From assembly GCA_017616925.1 (NCBI GenBank), contig JAFZXG010000026.1:1-6166 (forward strand): a stretch of DNA of 6,166 nucleotides, read 5' to 3'. Both the position numbers and the translations under genes were made by a program. Positions 1 to 5,110 of the stretch are shown here, in pieces (within the stretch, counting starts at the first letter, position 1; every line of letters starts with the position of its first letter). This DNA is from Clostridia bacterium (GTDB lineage Bacteria; Bacillota; Clostridia; Christensenellales; Borkfalkiaceae). The notes beneath the pieces are model-generated. The model worked only from the letters and a program-made list of their open reading frames with translations, did no database searches and was not told the origin of the DNA.

Positions 1-232
1 TGTCCGCGACGATGCAGTCGTCCCGCTTTTCGCCGCCGGGGAACAGAACTATATTCACCCTGTCTTTAAGCGGTTTTCCGTTCGGAAAGGATTTTAAGGT
101 GTTAGAACCCATCACCACGACCTTATTCAAGGTCTTTTCCTTAAAGTATTTCATATCTTCGGGAAGGGAAAAGAGAAGTCCGTTTTTCTTGCCTATTCCC
201 CATTTTTTATCTACCGCGACTATCGCTTTCAT
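1..232 (-). CDS. folA: Dihydrofolate reductase, N-terminal part (runs off window)
   Basis: NADPH-dependent reduction of dihydrofolate to tetrahydrofolate in the cytosol, which recycles the folate oxidised by thymidylate synthase. The first 77 residues are visible (a typical DHFR has about 160). They start MKAIVAVDKKWGIGKKNG, the family's first strand and Met20-loop region. Then LPEDMKYFK carries the acidic residue (Asp29, equivalent to E. coli Asp27) that protonates the substrate, followed by VVVMGSNT and PLKDRVNIVL of the NADPH-binding part. The usual MGRxT motif reads MGSNT here, so the Arg that commonly contacts the NADPH phosphate is Ser. The ATG shares one base with the thyA stop (TGATG), and GAGGTG lies 8 bases upstream inside thyA, so translation is probably coupled to thyA. 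The call is firm; the C-terminal half is outside the window. Confidence 0.93.
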   Translation of the reverse strand, partial: MKAIVAVDKKWGIGKKNGLLFSLPEDMKYFKEKTLNKVVVMGSNTLKSFPNGKPLKDRVNIVLFPGGEKRDDCIVAD

Positions 233-1062
233 CAGATCGCCACCTCGAACTTTTCGTCTATTTTATTGTACTTGTAATCCACGAGTGTAAAGTCGTCCAC
301 CGTGAACTTGTAAAAGTCTTTTACTTCGGGATTTACTATGAGTTTGGGCGCGGGGTACTGCGGGTTAGACAGCATTTTCTTCACGACGGGAATATGCCTG
401 TCGTAGATATGCGCGTCCGCGATAACGTGAACGAGTTCGCCGACCTTTAACCCCGAGACCTGCGCCATCATGTATAAAAGTACCGCGTACTGCACGACGT
501 TCCAGTTATTCGCGACCGCAACGTCGTTGCTTCTTTGGTTGAGTATTCCGTTTAACGTGTCGCCCGAAACGTTGAAAGTCATAGAATACGCGCAAGGATA
601 AAGGTGCATTTCGGAAAGGTCTGCAAAGGTGTAGATATTCGTCAATATCCTTCTGCTGTGCGGATCGTTCTTTAAATCGAACAGCACCCTGTCCACCTGA
701 TCGAATTCGCCTTCTTTATACTTATGTTTTACCGAGAGTTGATAGCCGTAGGCTTTACCGATAGATCCCGTTTCGTCCGCCCAGCTGTCCCAGATGTGAG
801 AGTTAAGGTCGTGAACGTTATTGCTTTTCTTCTGCCATATCCACAGTATCTCGTCCACGGCGGACTTAAACGCGGTGCGCCTTAAAGTCAGGATCGGGAA
901 TTCTTTACTTAAATCGTAACGGTTTACGATACAGAATTTCTTTACGGTATGCGCGGGCGTGCCGTCAAGCCACTTGGGGCGAACGGGATAGTCGGTGTCC
1001 CACACGCCGTTATTTATGATGTCGGTGCAGTTTTCAATAAACACTTTATCGGCGTAACTCAT
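232..1062 (-). CDS. thyA: Thymidylate synthase (ThyA)
   Basis: Methylates dUMP to dTMP with methylene-tetrahydrofolate, releasing dihydrofolate for FolA next door; cytosolic, de novo thymidylate pathway. The 276 residues are near the family length. PHSRRIL (134-140) holds the Arg residues that bind dUMP phosphate, LYPCAYSMTF (154-163) has the catalytic Cys157, NQRS (175-178) holds another phosphate-binding Arg, Asn188 matches the dUMP-recognition Asn, and AHIYDRH (217-223) matches the family HIYxxH signature. The stretch NDVAVANNWNVVQYAVL replaces the usual LGxPFNIxxYA pattern; as I recall the family, this resembles the Bacillus ThyA / phage phi3T subgroup rather than E. coli ThyA. The start is set by AAGGAG 6 bases before the ATG. 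That site contains the stop codon of the upstream dehydrogenase gene (TAAGGAG), indicating co-transcription. Confidence 0.97.
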   Translation of the reverse strand: MSYADKVFIENCTDIINNGVWDTDYPVRPKWLDGTPAHTVKKFCIVNRYDLSKEFPILTLRRTAFKSAVDEILWIWQKKSNNVHDLNSHIWDSWADETGSIGKAYGYQLSVKHKYKEGEFDQVDRVLFDLKNDPHSRRILTNIYTFADLSEMHLYPCAYSMTFNVSGDTLNGILNQRSNDVAVANNWNVVQYAVLLYMMAQVSGLKVGELVHVIADAHIYDRHIPVVKKMLSNPQYPAPKLIVNPEVKDFYKFTVDDFTLVDYKYNKIDEKFEVAI

Positions 1063-1072
1063 ATCTTTCTCC

Positions 1073-1861
1073 TTACTTAAAAGCGTCTTTTCTCTGGTTT
1101 TTCCAGCGCTTCGCGATAAACGAAAGCACGATTTTCTTCGGGGTTATCTTCATAAAGAAATTAAGCGCCCTGTTGAAAAACCCCGGGATATACTTTATCT
1201 TGTTCTTTCCGACCGCTTTAAGCGACTTTTCGGCGACGAACTCGGGCGTTTTTGCCGAGAGTTTGCCCCAGATCCCCTGCGATCTTATCTGTTCGTTTAT
1301 GTCGGGGCGGGTGTAAACGCCGCCCGGAAGAACGGTGGTAACCTTTACCCCGTCCCCTTTAAGTTCGTAATGCAGCGACGTAAAGACGTTCGTCAAAAGC
1401 GCTTTCGTTCCCGAATATACCGCAAAGTACGGCATGGGCGATACGCCCGACATACTGCTTATCGTTATCACTTCGGCGTTGCCCTTTTTAAGTTCCAAAA
1501 GGGCGCGGGTGACCGAAAGAGTCGCTTCCACGTTCACGCGGATCTGAAAAAGCAGTTTTTCTTCCGAATACTCGGTAAACGGAAGTTGAGTGTCCACGCC
1601 CGCGACGTTTACGATCCTTTCCACGATAAGCCCCTTTTCCCGCGCGAAATCGTACAGGGCTTTCCTGTCTTTTTCATCCGATAGGTCGCAAGCAAAAGTT
1701 ACGACCGAAACGCCGTGCGCTTTTTCTATCTCGCCCTTTAAGTCGGAGAGTTTTTCTTCGCTTCTGCCCGTTAAAAACAGGTCGTAACCGCGCTTGGCGC
1801 AGGCAAAGGAAAACGCCTTGCCTATCCCGCCGGTCGCGCCGCTTATAAAAGTGACCGTCAT
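1073..1861 (-). CDS. Short-chain dehydrogenase/reductase (SDR), classical type, substrate unknown
   Basis: A 262-residue NAD(P)-dependent oxidoreductase of the classical SDR family, closest in feel to the DltE/COG0300 group. The Rossmann glycine motif is GATGGIG (8-14). TGRSEEKL (31-38) has an Arg just after the second strand, which usually favours NADPH. DL (59-60) and NVAG (85-88, the NNAG motif) follow. The catalytic set is Asn110, Ser136, Tyr149 and Lys153 (YSGTK). PGGVYT (179-184) closes the cofactor site. The C-terminal 35 residues are basic and hydrophobic (FFMKITPKKIVLSFIAKRWK), perhaps a membrane-associating helix. The ATG overlaps the upstream TM1266-type gene by 4 bases (ATGA). Only a weak AAGG about 13 bases upstream is seen, so translational coupling is likely. 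Position next to thyA does not prove a folate role, and the substrate cannot be named from sequence. Confidence 0.9.
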   Translation of the reverse strand: MTVTFISGATGGIGKAFSFACAKRGYDLFLTGRSEEKLSDLKGEIEKAHGVSVVTFACDLSDEKDRKALYDFAREKGLIVERIVNVAGVDTQLPFTEYSEEKLLFQIRVNVEATLSVTRALLELKKGNAEVITISSMSGVSPMPYFAVYSGTKALLTNVFTSLHYELKGDGVKVTTVLPGGVYTRPDINEQIRSQGIWGKLSAKTPEFVAEKSLKAVGKNKIKYIPGFFNRALNFFMKITPKKIVLSFIAKRWKNQRKDAFK

Positions 1862-2100
1862 TTCGTAGTCAAGACCTTACTCGAAACGCCTTCTATCATC
1901 CCGAGTTTTCCCGAAAGTCCGTTTATCGTTTCCTGCGGGGCGTCCACGACTACCGAAATGACGTTTACGTTCTTCTTCTTGTACGGGATACCCATCCTTC
2001 CGACCACGTAGTCCCTGAATTCGTGAAGAACGGAATTGACTTTTTCGGTGGATTCGTAATCCTTTACTATTATGGCGATGACCGCAATTTTATCTTCCAT
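1858..2100 (-). CDS. TM1266-family small protein (putative [FeFe]-hydrogenase-system regulator)
   Basis: An 80-residue protein matching my memory of the TM1266 family, which has an ACT-like/NikR-C-like fold and is annotated as a putative regulator of iron-only hydrogenase systems. The molecular function is not established. Recognisable parts are MEDKIAVIAIIVKDYES (first strand), VNSVLHEFRDYVVGRMGIPY (22-40) with the family's GRMGIPY block, VNVISVVVDAP (45-55), and LSGKLGMIEGVSSKVL (62-77) as the last helix and strand. It has no DNA-binding domain of its own, so any regulation would be by ligand binding or partners. I chose the ATG at 2100 because AAGGTG lies 4 bases upstream and the family begins here. 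A longer in-frame start at 2145 would add 15 unlike residues and overlap sigK. No hydrogenase or HydEFG maturase gene is in the window. The stop overlaps the SDR start. Confidence 0.85.
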   Translation of the reverse strand: MEDKIAVIAIIVKDYESTEKVNSVLHEFRDYVVGRMGIPYKKKNVNVISVVVDAPQETINGLSGKLGMIEGVSSKVLTTK

Positions 2101-2104
2101 ATTG

Positions 2105-2110
2105 CACCTT
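2105..2110 (-). promoter_or_regulatory. Ribosome binding site deciding the TM1266-type start
   Basis: AAGGTG followed by CAAT and the ATG at 2100. It supports the 80-residue start over the longer reading frame that opens at 2145 inside sigK. Confidence 0.6.
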
Positions 2111-2114
2111 ATTC

Positions 2115-2145
2115 CGATTTTACCACAAATCGCGGATTTTAGCAA
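2115..2145 (-). promoter_or_regulatory. Candidate vegetative promoter with dyad, for the TM1266-SDR-thyA-folA cluster
   Basis: On the minus strand, TTGCTA (2145-2140, four of six to the sigma-A -35) is followed by 17 bases and then TAAAAT (2122-2117, five of six to -10). A TGG just upstream of the hexamer gives an extended -10. The -35 overlaps the sigK stop codon. The predicted start near 2110 leaves only a very short leader, with the ribosome binding site at its 5' end, which is a weakness. Two overlapping inverted repeats sit here: CGATTT-n6-AAATCG (2115-2132, across the -10) and AAATC-n3-GATTT (2127-2139, in the spacer), a layout compatible with an operator. The inference is that the housekeeping genes can be expressed independently of sporulation. 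No terminator separates them from sigK. Confidence 0.4.
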
Positions 2146-2837
2146 TAGAATTGTTCTTTATTTAATTTGCTTTTTAGTTTCTCGATCGCCTTTTTCTCTA
2201 TACGCGATATGTATGATCGCGAGATCTTAAGCATTTTCGCCACTTCTCTCTGCGCGTAGATCCTGCCGCCCTTTAAACCGTACCGCAGGGATATCACCGT
2301 AAATTCCCTGTCGGTAAGGATCTCCTTTACAGCCTTTACCATCTTTTCGTTCGCGACCGAACGATCGACCTTATTAAAGACCGAATCTTCCTTTTCGCAG
2401 AGCATTTCCGAAAGCGTCGTTTCGTTCCCGTCCTTATCCGACCCCACGGGTTCGAAGAGAGAGACTTCGCACTTGTACTTTTTGTTCGCGCGAAGAAGCA
2501 TAAGTATCTCGTTTTCGATACATCTTGCCGCGAAAGTGGCGAGAGACACGCTCTTTTCGGGATCGAAGGTGTCCACCGCCTTAATCAGTCCTATGCTGCC
2601 GACGGATATTAGATCGTCGGGATCCGCCGCGCCCGAATACTTTTTGGAAACGTGCGCGACGAGTCGCAGATTCTTTTCTATAAGTTCGTTCCGCGCCTGT
2701 TTGTCGCCCGCCCTGTTCCTTTTTACGAGTTCCCTTTCTTCTTCGGGTTTTAAGGGTTTAGGAAAAGACGAAGTAAAGATACTGCCCGTAAAGAAAGTTA
2801 TCTTTCCCAAGAGATAAAACAGAAAATCGAAAATCAT
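2139..2837 (-). CDS. sigK: Sporulation sigma factor sigma-K, pro-form
   Basis: Late mother-cell RNA polymerase sigma factor (coat, cortex and mother-cell lysis genes in sporulating Firmicutes). The 232 residues begin with a hydrophobic pro-sequence (MIFDFLFYLLGKITFFTG, about 1-20), followed by FPKPLKPEEE, the sigma-K-type junction. In Bacillus this tail holds pro-sigma-K at the membrane until SpoIVFB cleaves it. Region 2 follows: NELIEKNLRLVAHVSKKY (50-67), DDLISVGSIGLIKAVDTFD (74-92) and LATFAARCIENEILMLLRA (99-117). Region 4 is about 174-225, with a helix-turn-helix at QREVAKMLKISRSYISRIEK (196-215). The gene is uninterrupted. AAAAGGAG 6 bases before the ATG fixes the start. Sigma-E is the main alternative, but FPxPL and the AARCIENEILMLLRA stretch favour sigma-K. 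Confidence 0.92.
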   Translation of the reverse strand: MIFDFLFYLLGKITFFTGSIFTSSFPKPLKPEEERELVKRNRAGDKQARNELIEKNLRLVAHVSKKYSGAADPDDLISVGSIGLIKAVDTFDPEKSVSLATFAARCIENEILMLLRANKKYKCEVSLFEPVGSDKDGNETTLSEMLCEKEDSVFNKVDRSVANEKMVKAVKEILTDREFTVISLRYGLKGGRIYAQREVAKMLKISRSYISRIEKKAIEKLKSKLNKEQFYC

Positions 2838-2862
2838 AATCCGCTCCTTTTTCTTTTTTATC

Positions 2863-2888
2863 TATTCTATGCCGCTTTAAGCCGCGGT
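2863..2888 (-). promoter_or_regulatory. sigK: Candidate sigma-K/sigma-E-type promoter of sigK
   Basis: On the minus strand CATAGAATA (2871-2863) fits the sigma-K -10 pattern CATAnnnTA exactly and also resembles the sigma-E -10 CATACAAT. An AC dinucleotide at 2888-2887, 15 bases upstream, could be the minimal sigma-K -35, and the surrounding ATAAATA could serve sigma-E. Transcription would begin near 2857, giving a leader of about 20 bases that includes AAAAGGAG. In B. subtilis sigK is first read by sigma-E with SpoIIID and then by sigma-K, so a mixed site is plausible. The match is by eye and the -35 is minimal. Confidence 0.45.
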
Positions 2889-2896
2889 ATTTATAA

Positions 2897-2903
2897 GGGC
2901 AAG
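2897..2903 (+). promoter_or_regulatory. Possible SpoIIID-like site upstream of sigK
   Basis: GGGCAAG differs by one base from the core GGACAAG that I recall for SpoIIID, the mother-cell regulator that activates sigK in Bacillus. It lies about 40-46 bases upstream of the predicted sigK transcript start. A seven-base core with one mismatch is weak evidence. Confidence 0.2.
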
Positions 2904-2928
2904 TCCCTTTTTTTTCGTCATAAAAGAC

Positions 2929-2956
2929 TTTACAAAAACGGCTGAGGGTTTATACT
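2929..2956 (+). promoter_or_regulatory. Candidate sigma-A-type promoter for the 170-residue membrane protein
   Basis: TTTACA (2929-2934, five of six) and TATACT (2951-2956, five of six) are separated by 16 bases. Transcription would start near 2963, leaving a leader of about 140 bases before the ATG at 3102. That leader contains the small ORF at 2995-3075. This points to vegetative rather than purely sporulation-stage expression of the downstream gene. Confidence 0.5.
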
Positions 2957-2994
2957 CTTTTCGGCGTTTGGAAAAAAAAGGAAGGGGGCTGATC

Positions 2995-3075
2995 TTGAAT
3001 TTCTACTCGACGTATCTTTTTGCTTTTTATAAAAGACTGTACGCGGCAATGAACGAAAAGAATTCGTACGGATAA
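2995..3075 (+). CDS. Possible 26-residue leader peptide or small protein, Tyr/Phe-rich
   Basis: A TTG-initiated reading frame of 26 codons and a stop, preceded by GGAAGGGGG with a 6-base spacer, which is a convincing ribosome binding site. It begins NFYSTYLFAFYKRLYAAM after the initiator and holds five Tyr and three Phe, with a Lys-Arg in the middle. The product could be an amphipathic or membrane-active small peptide, or its translation could act in cis on the next gene, whose ribosome binding site begins 13 bases after its stop. CTCC (3077-3080) could pair with GGAG (3092-3095) of that site. I recognise no family. The TTG start and short length keep confidence low. Confidence 0.35.
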   Translation: MNFYSTYLFAFYKRLYAAMNEKNSYG

Positions 3076-3101
3076 ACTCCCCGTCCAAAAAGGAGCGTAG
3101 T

Positions 3102-3614
3102 ATGGTTTTTTTGAACATCGGAAATTTTGTGGACGCGTACGGAACAATCACCTGCATATTTTCCGCGGGAATTTTTATCGTTACCGAACTCGTTTCGCTC
3201 GTCTTTAAAAATAAGCCCGCCTTCATTAACTATCTTCCCTTTTTTCTGGGAATAGCGACGGAGACGGTCTATCTGATAATAAGCGGCGAGTGGACGTTTT
3301 GGGGAACGTTCGGCGGGGGCGTTATATGCGGCTCTCTTTCGGAAATTTTAAGCGCGATTTTTTACAGGATCAAAAACGGGAAAAAGATGTGCTTTAACGC
3401 TCGCCTTCTTCTCGTCGAAGGTATCGTAAAGGATTTTCTTCCCGAAGAGAGAGTAAAAGACGTTTCGGAAAGGATCTGCGCTATTTTAAAGGAAGCTAAC
3501 GCGACGGAGAAAATAGCCGAAATCCTTAATGAAAATATGCCCGACGGCAAAACCGACGTTTTCGGTCTTGCGACGCTCATAATCGCTTCCACCCTGTCTA
3601 TCGGGGACGAGTGA
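3102..3614 (+). CDS. Unrecognised 170-residue membrane protein
   Basis: I do not recognise this protein. The N-terminal half has three hydrophobic segments, about residues 15-35, 42-61 and 66-88. The third is glycine-rich (FWGTFGGGVICGSLSEI), and acidic residues are embedded in the hydrophobic stretches (Glu29, Glu54, Glu81). After a basic linker (RIKNGKK, 89-95) comes a predicted helical, charged domain of about 70 residues (98-168) that probably faces the cytoplasm by the positive-inside rule. No catalytic motif is visible. AAAAGGAG 6 bases before the ATG fixes the start. The gene is divergent from sigK, lies upstream of a germination operon, and ends in a strong terminator, so it is its own transcription unit. 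A holin-like or spore-envelope role would be a guess. Confidence 0.8.
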   Translation: MVFLNIGNFVDAYGTITCIFSAGIFIVTELVSLVFKNKPAFINYLPFFLGIATETVYLIISGEWTFWGTFGGGVICGSLSEILSAIFYRIKNGKKMCFNARLLLVEGIVKDFLPEERVKDVSERICAILKEANATEKIAEILNENMPDGKTDVFGLATLIIASTLSIGDE

Positions 3615-3623
3615 GAGATAAAG

Positions 3624-3649
3624 GCGGCGGAAATCCGCCGCTTTTTTTT
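3624..3649 (+). terminator. Intrinsic terminator after the 170-residue membrane protein gene
   Basis: GCGGCGG, a four-base AAAT loop and CCGCCGC make a perfect seven-pair GC-rich hairpin followed by eight T residues. It lies 10 bases after the stop codon and separates this gene from gerAA. Confidence 0.93.
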
Positions 3650-3651
3650 CG

Positions 3652-3680
3652 GAATAATTTTCCGCCGTAAAAAAATACTA
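3652..3680 (+). promoter_or_regulatory. Candidate forespore sigma-G-like promoter of the ger operon
   Basis: GAATA (3652-3656) fits the sigma-G -35 pattern GHATR, and AATACTA (3674-3680) fits the -10 CATWHTA except for its first base, with 17 bases between. Germination receptor operons are sigma-G targets in Bacillus, so the context agrees. Transcription would start within a base or two of the gerAA ATG at 3686, implying a leaderless message. The site lies just behind the terminator. Confidence 0.45.
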
Positions 3681-3685
3681 TTGTT

Positions 3686-5110
3686 ATGAAACTTTCTTCA
3701 TCCCTTACGGAAAACCTGAAAGAACTGAAAAAAGCGATGCCGTCGTCCGATATAAGATTCACGAAAGTCGAACTCGGAAAAACGCGGGGCGTGCTTATAT
3801 TTTCCGAGGCTGTCACCGACAAGAAATCTTTGGGCGACCTTATCGTAAAGCCGCTCAAAGAATTAAAGTCGGTTTCGGAAGAAACTCTGCTCTCTTCCGC
3901 ACTCTCCCCCGACAAAAAGACGTTGGACGGCTTAACGGAAATAGAAGAAGAGATCGCTTCGGGAAACACCGTTTTAATAGCGGACGGTATCAAAAAAGCG
4001 TTTTCGTTCGGACTTAAAAAATACGAACAGCGCGCTATCACCGAACCGCCCACTTCCACGGTGATAAAAGGTCCGCGCGAAGGATTCGTCGAAAGCGTGC
4101 CCGTAAACATAAGTCTTATGCGCAGAAGGATAAAATCGCCCGATCTTACGTTTACTTCGGTGACGGTGGGCGATCTCTCGAAAACGCCCGTCGTTCTGTG
4201 CTACCTTAAAAGCGTCGCCGATCCCACGCTCGTTGAGACCGTCAAAGACAAACTCTCAAATATAAAAATGGACGCGGTGCTGGATTCTTCGTACGTCTCG
4301 AAACGCCTGTCGGGCGAGTCCGAAAGCCTTTTTAAGAAGGTGGGCAATACCGAAAAACCCGATATTCTCGCGGCGAAGATATTAGAAGGCAGAGTCGCCG
4401 TGTTCGTGGACGGCTCGCCCATCGCGCTCACCGTGCCGTACCTGCTTATAGAAGACTTCCAAAGCCCCAGCGACTATTACGGTTCGCCGTACTCGGCGAC
4501 CTTTTCGCGCGTGTTGCGGCTTATATCCGTATTTATATCGGTACTTCTACCCGCGCTGTTCGTGTCGGCGGAACTGTTCCATCTGCAACTTATCCCTCTC
4601 GCTTTCTTGCTTACCATAGAAAACAGTATAAAAGGTATTCCCTTGTCGCCGAGTTACGAGATGTTCTTTACTCTGCTTATTTTCGAGATCTTAAACGAAG
4701 CAAGCGTGCGTATGCCGAGATACGTCGGTATGGTGGTGTCTATCGTCGGCGCGCTCGTTCTCGGCGAGACAGCCGTGAACGCGGGCATCATTTCCGCGCC
4801 TACCCTTATGATCGTCGCACTTTCGGGTATATGCCTTTACACCGTTCCCGAACTCGAACAGACTTTGTCGTTCGTGCGACTCGTATTTCTTATCGTCGCG
4901 GGTTCGATCGGGTGCTACGGCTTATTAGTCGCCGTGGGCGTTCTTACCGTATATCTTATTACCTTCGAAAGTTACGGCGCGCCCGTCTGCGCACCTTATT
5001 CCCCGCTCGTTAAAAAGGACTTGAGAGACGGATTCGTCAAGAGATCGGGCGACGGAACTTCCCGACCGCTTTCGATAGCGAAGGCGAAACTATTCGGGGG
5101 CAGAAAATGA
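3686..5110 (+). CDS. gerAA: Spore germination receptor subunit A (GerAA/GerA family)
   Basis: Membrane subunit of a nutrient germinant receptor in the spore inner membrane, acting with the B and C subunits. The 474 residues are near family length. An N-terminal soluble domain (about 1-265) contains the signature EPPTSTVIKGPREGFVES (120-137), GRVAVFVDGSPIALTVP (235-251) and QSPSDYY (259-265). The membrane domain (about 273-430) has roughly five segments and the block EILNEASVRMP (334-344), followed by GALVLGETAVNAGIISAP (355-372). APYSPL and KKDLRDGF (436-450) lead into the basic tail. The ATG at 3686 suits the family N-terminus (LTENLKELKKAMPSSDIRF), but no Shine-Dalgarno sequence precedes it and an in-frame stop lies at 3668. 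The next ATG, at codon 18, has no better site. The stop overlaps the next gene (ATGA). The germinant cannot be inferred. Confidence 0.93.
   Translation: MKLSSSLTENLKELKKAMPSSDIRFTKVELGKTRGVLIFSEAVTDKKSLGDLIVKPLKELKSVSEETLLSSALSPDKKTLDGLTEIEEEIASGNTVLIADGIKKAFSFGLKKYEQRAITEPPTSTVIKGPREGFVESVPVNISLMRRRIKSPDLTFTSVTVGDLSKTPVVLCYLKSVADPTLVETVKDKLSNIKMDAVLDSSYVSKRLSGESESLFKKVGNTEKPDILAAKILEGRVAVFVDGSPIALTVPYLLIEDFQSPSDYYGSPYSATFSRVLRLISVFISVLLPALFVSAELFHLQLIPLAFLLTIENSIKGIPLSPSYEMFFTLLIFEILNEASVRMPRYVGMVVSIVGALVLGETAVNAGIISAPTLMIVALSGICLYTVPELEQTLSFVRLVFLIVAGSIGCYGLLVAVGVLTVYLITFESYGAPVCAPYSPLVKKDLRDGFVKRSGDGTSRPLSIAKAKLFGGRK

Noticed and set aside
1073..1861. SDR as a FolM/PTR1-type pteridine reductase because of its thyA-folA neighbours
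   Set aside because: It has the ordinary TGxxxGIG glycine motif and classical SDR layout rather than the TGxxxR-type motif of those reductases. Neighbourhood alone is not enough.
2101..2145. Longer start of the TM1266-type gene at 2145
   Set aside because: It adds 15 residues unlike the family and overlaps sigK, and the ATG at 2100 has its own ribosome binding site.
2139..2837. Assignment of the sigma factor as sigma-E
   Set aside because: Sigma-E also has a hydrophobic pro-sequence, but the FPKPL junction and the region 2 to region 3 linker resemble sigma-K. No spoIIGA-type protease gene is adjacent.
2895..2916. Terminator-like hairpin on the plus strand (AAGGG-n5-CCCTT followed by T residues) in the sigK upstream region
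   Set aside because: The stem is only five pairs, no plus-strand gene lies upstream to be terminated, and it sits between divergent promoters. More likely chance, or part of a protein site.
2930..3226. 98-codon minus-strand frame across the sigK-membrane protein intergenic region
   Set aside because: It lies antisense to the promoter, the small ORF and the start of a well-supported gene, has no good ribosome binding site, and has low-complexity composition.
3598..4110. 170-codon open frame on the minus strand opposite gerAA
   Set aside because: It is Ser/Phe-rich, runs through the intrinsic terminator, lacks a family match and lies antisense to a clear GerAA coding region, so it is a shadow frame.
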